Of a stretch of DNA of 64,000 nt, positions 58,552 through 64,000 are shown in pieces. The stretch covers positions 37,787-101,786 of the forward strand of contig CDMY01000360.1 in NCBI GenBank assembly GCA_001179505.1, written 5' to 3'. The notes beneath the pieces were generated by a model. It worked only from the letters and a program-made list of their open reading frames with translations. It searched no databases and had not been told where the DNA came from. Within the stretch, counting starts at the first letter, position 1; the number at the start of each line of letters is the position of its first letter. The DNA comes from Vitrella brassicaformis. Its lineage: Eukaryota; Sar; Vitrellaceae. Made by a program: the position numbers and the translations under genes.

Positions 58552-58998
58552 TGGCCACCATCCTGACATCGATCATGGAGGACAGCGGGTGTGATGCGGT
58601 GGGGGAGGGAGGGACGCCCCCTAAGCCACGCAGAGTGGAGGTGTGCCACGGACAGACCGATACGTAGATAGATAGTGACAGGTGGTGTTTGGTGAGCGTG
58701 TGGACTCAGTCGCCTCGCTGGCTGCTGATCAGTGTGTATTGGTAGGGGTTCGTATTTCAGCTGGCTGATTGGTATTTTATGATGTGCATGGCCAACTGAC
58801 CGACAGTGGCAGGTGAATTCATCCATGGATCACAGTGGTTGTCCAGTGGTGTCTGTGTCTCAATCGATCGATGCTAGCTGGGTGTAGTGCAGACAGACAC
58901 ACAGACACGTCACACACCACTCAAAACCACCACAGCACCCAGCAAGGCAGGCAGGCAGGCATGAATACGTGTCTGAGAACGGCTGGCCTTTTTTTTGG

Positions 58999-59065
58999 AA
59001 GCCAAAATGACGGTCTATTTAAGCCAAAATGACGGTCTATTTAAGAAGCCAAAATGACGGTCTAT
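58999..59065. repeat. 22-bp repeat in three copies
   Basis: Copies at 58999-59020 and 59021-59042 are identical (AAGCCAAAATGACGGTCTAT plus TT); a third 20-nt copy follows at 59046-59065 after three bases. Confidence 0.9.
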
Positions 59066-59111
59066 CGGGAGACCTCATGAGACGAGTAGGTCACTGAAAG
59101 AACAGTATCTA

Positions 59112-59672
59112 TTTCCATCCTTAAAGCAGGCAGGAAGTACGCACGGCGACATACAGGTGCGGTGCCGTGCCGTGCGAGCCCTCTTTATTTACCAAAATCG
59201 TCGTCACCCAAAACAGTCAAAACCGCACATCAATCAATCACCGCATGCGGGCTAGGAAATGACATAGACAGAGAGAAATTGGCGCGCTTCAATGAGGGCT
59301 GTCCACACCCATACCCACATTTCAAAACAGGGCTGGACCAGCCATGAAATGGAACAAACACACTATGGCACCCCGTCGCCGCCCGCCAACAAGAACAAGT
59401 GCAGCGCCGCACCGCACTGGTGCCCACCACAACACAACGCACCCACCCAGGACAGCACACTCCATCTTGACATTAAAGCACTTTTCCCCCTCTCTTAATT
59501 TCCATCCTTAAAGCAACCAGGAAGTACGCACGGCGACACAGACATAGGTGCCGTGCCGTGCAGCTGTGCGAGCCCTCTTTATTTACCAAAATCGTCGTCA
59601 CCCAAAACAGTCAAAACCGCACAACAATCAATCACCGTATGCGGGTCAGGAAATGACACAGACAGACAGACA
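59112..59672. repeat. Dispersed direct duplication of about 165 bp
   Basis: The segment at 59112-59275 recurs at 59499-59672 with small substitutions and short indels. Both contain TTTCCATCCTTAAAGCA, AGGAAGTACGCACGGCGACA, CCCTCTTTATTTACCAAAAT and ACCGCA. Start-to-start distance is about 387 bp. It may be a small non-autonomous element or a local duplication. Confidence 0.8.
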
Positions 59673-60307
59673 GACAGACACTGGCGCACTTCAATGAGGT
59701 GCTTCTCTCGTCAGCGAGCCGTCACAAGCGTGCGTCACCTGCAATCCAATCCTCACACACATGCAATCAGTGTACGCATCGCATGCACCTAGCTATCCTA
59801 TTGTTAATAGACGAGGGTAGTAGCAAGTAGGCACGCTCCGATCCAGCCACTTAAGTTTCGACACATACAGACATACGAGTGAGTCCAGAACATACACTCT
59901 CTCTGGCCAGGCCACGGCCGGCATGATCGAATATATGCGTGGCCCACGGTACGTACACCTGCGCACGTACGTATATCTGCGCACCCTTTACCTATCTACA
60001 CATACTTTCAAGGACCAACCACACACGCATACGCACACGTACACACACGCACACATACACAGACGCACACACACGCACACGCACACGCACACGCGCAACA
60101 CAAGACGACAAAGATAGAGCAGAGCAGAGCACGTCGACTGGTAGATAAAGACCGACGTGCTCACACAGCATAACATAACATAACAAATGACAAGACAAGA
60201 CAAGACACAAAACTGCACACCGCCCTCCACACACATGTGATGTGCCCACAGGGCGAGGAAACCATTTCTTCCTTCATGCGGCATACACACACATATACCA
60301 TCCCCTC

Positions 60308-63300
60308 TTATCGCCTGAAGCTTGGCACACACCCCACGGTGATGCGCCGGCGCGTCTTGCTCCAGCTCTTGCCCTTGGTGCTGTCCACACGCAAGGCGTC
60401 GAAGCGCCGGTCCTCCTCGTCCAGGCCGAAGTCACCGATGGTCGCGGGCACTGACTTGAGCAGGCTCCGCTGGCTTCTGTTGGCGACTACCACCCTCCCA
60501 ATGGCAGCACCGGTCTGGGAGGAGAGGGGCAGCCTGAGCTTCCTGTAGACTGTCCTGACAGAGCTGAGGGGATTGGCCATGAGCTCTTTGAAGTCCACGT
60601 CAGCGAACTGGCCCTTCAGGTGGGTGTGGCGCCTCCTGAAGTCAGCCGCTGCTCTGGCGTTGGCCGCCATCTGCTGCAGCTCATTCTCGGCCAGTTTGCA
60701 TACGTCGACCGCCATAAGGCCACGACGGAGAGACAGCACCTCCTGACAGCGGCCGGCGACGGTCTCGCATGTATCCCTGACAGACAACCAGACAGAAAAA
60801 AAATGACACCAGCCAACGACAAAGAGATGGATGAATGACCAACACAACACCAGCGAGCTCGCCCATCGTTGCGCTACCGGTGGGCGAAGATGATCTTTGC
60901 CCCGGGGTAGGTCGCCAAGATATCGTCAAGGTGGCCCACATGGTCCGGCGACGCCAGCAGCCACCTCTTTGGCTCGCCTGCCCGCTGCCACTGCAGGTGC
61001 TGCAGGAAGGTCTTGTGGAAGGTGTAGCTCGGGTGGTTGCTCGACAGCCACGACTGGTACACGGGGGCATCGAAGTGTGTGGCAAGGGAGGCAGATCGGA
61101 GTGAGTTCTCGACAATCATCGAATCGTCAAAGGGCGTGTCGGCTGTGAGGGCGCCGAGGCGAGTCAGGTAGTCGTTGGTCGAGAACATCAAATCCATGGC
61201 CTCCTGGGCAGCAGCAAGCCGTGTCTGAGAATCCTGACGGACAGACAGAAGGAAAACAGACAGACAGACAGACAGACGATTAGCATGGAGGTCATGCACA
61301 TGAACACCATTTAGCCCTCAATAACGTACGTACGTCCACTCACTCACCTCTTGGGGGGATGCACCCTGCACGTACTCGCCCTGCTCGCCAAATGGGTATA
61401 GCATCTCGCTGAATGTCGGTGCCTGATTGGCCTCATCGCAGGCCAGCAGCTGCTGCACGAGTGACACGGAGACTCGGTCGAAGCCCACAACGAAGATGGG
61501 CTGCTCTATCTGCTGGCGAAGGATGGCGGGGTGGCTGTGGGCCCTGTCGGCCATGTAGAGCAGGTTGCAGAAGGCCTGGCGGACCCTTTGGCTCAGCAGG
61601 AACCTGCCCAGGAAGGACATGTCCTTGCCCTCCGGCAGGGCCGACTTCAGCAAGACATCAGCAGCCGCAAGCACATCTTCCTCGGAGCCCACCAGCTGCT
61701 CGAGCCCTGTCTGTTGCCGCGCCATGTCGAGGATCTCCTGAGGGTCCAGAGGGATGGCATTGGCATCGTCTGACGGCGAGGCGACAGTGGAGGCATCGCC
61801 GTCAGATCCGCTGGGCTTGACCGGTCGCTGGCGAAGGCTCTTGACAGCCTTCTGCATCATCTTCTGCATCATCACCTCCATGGTGTCCCATACGAAGGGC
61901 TCGCGCTTCCACGTGGAAGAGACAGGGTTGTCGAGGCGTTCGCGGCCCAGGCCGCCGGCACGTGCCTCAATGACGACGTACGCGTTGGCGCCTGCCATTC
62001 CAAAATTGCTGGCACTACCAATGAGCGTGCCAGTGTGCTTGGTCTCTTCTGCGGGCTCAAGGTTGACGCCTCCTCCCCCTTGGATCGGCAGGACGAATGG
62101 AAAGTCTCCCGTCGAGTCCATGTGTGGGTTGAGCTGACTGAGATGAAGGATGGGCGGCGCCATGCCGTGGTGCAAGGCGAGGACGACCTTTATGAGGCCT
62201 GCGATCCCCGATGCGGCCTCGGGGTGGCCCACGCTGCTCTTAAAGGCGCCCAACACAAGCGGCGATGAAGCAGGCCTCTTGCCGAACACGGCCCTGAGGG
62301 CCCCGACCTCGATCGCGTCACCCATAAGCGTGCCGGTCCCGTGCACTTCGGCAAACGAGAGGGCGCCGGGCGGCAGGCCGGCCTCTTTCAGTGCCTCGCG
62401 GATGACGACTTGCTGCGCCGGTCCCGAGGGAGCGGTGAGGCTCGCGCCACAGTTGTGGTTGGTAGCGCTCCCGCGGATCAATGCGTACGGCTCGACGTCG
62501 CCAGACGGGTCGAGACGCTGAAGGAACGCAGCCGTCACACCTTCGGCGCGAACGTAGCCGTTGGCACCCGAATCGAATGTTTTGCAGCGGCCGTCGATGC
62601 TCAGCATCTGGGCCCTGAGAGAGAGGCCACACACGAGTAAGCAAACAAGGGTCATTTAATATCTTTCCAGTATCCATACCTGCACTCGGCTATGTAGGCA
62701 TGTTGTGAGAGGATGAGATTGACGCCGCCACACAGTGCACCCTCTCTGCACGCGTCCGCCGAGAGCAGTGCCTTAACGCCGAGGTCGACAGCGATGAGGG
62801 ACGAGGAGCAGCCCGTGTCGACAGAAAGCGACGGCCCCTTGAGACCGAAGATGTAGCTGATGCGATTCGACAGTAGGCAAGATGCGGTGCCCATAGTGGA
62901 GAACCTTGATGCTTCGTGCTGCATTAAGCACCAATCCTGCGACATGGACCCGACGTAGACGCCGATGCTCCGGCCATTCAGCGCTCCGGGCACGGCGTGC
63001 TTGCCGCTGCCGAACACTCCAGCGCTGTGGAATGCCTCGTAGCTGACCTCCAGCAGAAGTCTCTGCTGAGGGTCCATGAACTTAGCCTCGAGGGGCGAAA
63101 TCCGAAAGAACTGGTTGTCAAAGGACTCCACGCCATCGATGAAGGCACCCGCCTTGGTGTAGTAGCTGTCAGGCACCTGGCCCGTCGGGTCGTACCACAG
63201 ATCCGCATTCCACCGCGCGCTGGGGATCGTGGTGACGCAATCGCGCCCCTCACACATCACCCGCCAGAAGCTCCCCAGCGAGTCAATGCCACCGGGCAAT

Positions 63301-64000
63301 CGGCAGGCCAGACCCATGATGGCGATTGGCGGGCTTCCGCCGCGACTGTCGAGAGCCTGCACTTTGACCCTGTCGTCGACGGCAGGCATCTCGTCCGCCG
63401 CGCCAGAAATCTCATTGCAGATGAAGCCAATGATGGCGTTGAGCGTCGGGTAGTCGAACAGAGTGGTGGCGGGCAGCTTGACGCCGATCTTGGAGGACAG
63501 GGCGTTGCGGAATTCGATGGCGCCGAGTGAGTCGATGCCCAGTTCCTGCAGAGGGGAGTCCAGGGGAGGCTCTTCCGTCATGCCAAGCACCGTCGCAGCC
63601 GTCTCCACGACTGCCTTGTGGATGTGCTCTTTGAGGGCCGCTGCATCCATTCTGCGCAGCTCGGCGGACACGCCTGCAGCCGCGCCTTCGGTGGCAGCCG
63701 ACGCCACAGTCTCGAAGAAGGGCGGGATGGCAATACACATCGACAGGAAGGTTTGCCACTTGACGAGCGCACAGCACGTCACCCCGACGCTCTCAGAGTG
63801 CCGCATGACATCGCCGAGGACGCGAAGGCCGAGCTCGTTGGTGATGCCGCGCATTCCCCCCTTGGCGAGCTGCTGCATCAACTCGGCCGCCATGCCCTGT
63901 TCTGTCCACGGTCCCCACTGGATGCTCTGGGCGGCGAGCTTCTTAGATCGGCGGTACTCAGTCAGGGCGTCCAGACACGAATTGGCCGCAGAGTAATTGG
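60308..64000 (-). CDS. Type I modular polyketide synthase, terminal module KR-ACP-KS with C-terminal sulfotransferase-like domain (partial)
   Basis: 3' part of a gene that runs off the right edge. Exons: >64000..62680, 62614..61348, 61233..60878, 60776..60308. It opens in the end of a ketoreductase (NYSAANSCLDAL, SIQWGPW), then an acyl carrier domain (LGIDSLGAIEFRNAL, Ser for phosphopantetheine) and a ketosynthase: VDTGCSSSLIAVDLG with the active-site Cys, EVHGTGTLMGDAIEV and KSSVGHPEAASGIAGLI with the two His. No acyltransferase follows. After a linker (about 61700-61850) the frame continues into a sulfotransferase-fold domain: EQPIFVVGFDRVSVSLVQQLL, the LLASPDHVGHLDDIL block, and AKIIFAHRD. 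PAPS-binding residues are weak: the SGTT of the P-loop reads VSVS, and the Ser after RDP is not obvious. Such a domain at the end of a PKS could take part in chain release. Frame continuity across all three introns supports one protein. Confidence 0.8.

Larger units (their letters stand above)
58552..60307. other. 1.8-kb convergent intergenic region with direct repeats
   Basis: Holds a 22-bp triplicate (58999-59065), a duplicated segment of about 165 bp (59112-59275 and 59499-59672) and CA/CG-rich repeats near 60025-60095. Small frames inside the duplicated segment are parallel in both copies. No gene called. Confidence 0.6.

Noticed and set aside
58999-59065. Three 22-bp repeats considered as a CRISPR array
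   Set aside because: Copies are adjacent with no spacers of constant length, and the sequence is eukaryotic.
1-64000. tRNA, rRNA or transposon genes
   Set aside because: No convincing A/B boxes, rRNA cores, reverse transcriptase or transposase motifs were seen by eye in either strand.

Overview
This window is nuclear DNA from a GC-rich eukaryote with intron-dense genes. There are 24 protein genes I can support; most were re-assembled here by joining exons across GT-AG introns of about 60-120 nt so that the frame closes. Three proteins (a divinyl chlorophyllide reductase, a bacterial-type tyrosyl-tRNA synthetase and a TPR protein) carry leaders that look bipartite: a hydrophobic signal segment ending just before a Phe, then a basic Ser/Arg-rich stretch. 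This is the usual leader of proteins sent to a red-alga-derived secondary plastid. With a modular type I polyketide synthase and chlorophyll synthesis, this fits a photosynthetic alveolate; a chromerid such as Vitrella is my best guess, by inference only. I found no rRNA, tRNA, transposon or CRISPR.

Layout. 0-17 kb: WDR53-like protein (-), unknown protein (+), a 21-exon SHPRH-like SNF2/PHD/RING ubiquitin ligase (-), a SLX1-like GIY-YIG nuclease with an AT-hook tail (+), an atypical kinase-like gene (-). 17-33 kb: ankyrin protein (-), plastid TPR protein (+), class 3 lipase (-), CABLES-like cyclin-box protein (+), plastid TyrRS (-), 13-exon membrane protein (+). 35-48 kb: F-box-like protein (+), secreted PAN/apple protein (+), WDR5-like protein (-), PrsW-like intramembrane protease (+), second ankyrin protein related to the first (-), unknown protein with a CCCQ end (+). 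49-64 kb: acylated Ser/Thr kinase (-), glycosylated membrane protein (+), TLC-domain protein (-), four-TM protein (+), DVR (-), small unknown protein (+), and the 3' part of a PKS whose last module (KR-ACP-KS) ends in a sulfotransferase-fold domain (-), running off the right edge.

Gene order is notable: 20 of the 23 neighbouring pairs are on opposite strands, so most genes start from short shared divergent promoters (66-410 bp). Nine 5' intergenic regions carry one octamer, TGCGAGCT (often TGCGAGCTTA). Many introns have a CA-rich tract just inside the 5' splice site and a TG-rich tract just before the 3' splice site, so the two intron ends could pair. These two patterns, together with the PKS-sulfotransferase fusion, are the most interesting signals.

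Limits: exon joins rest on frame closure and family similarity judged by eye; start codons are the least certain part; no database search was possible.
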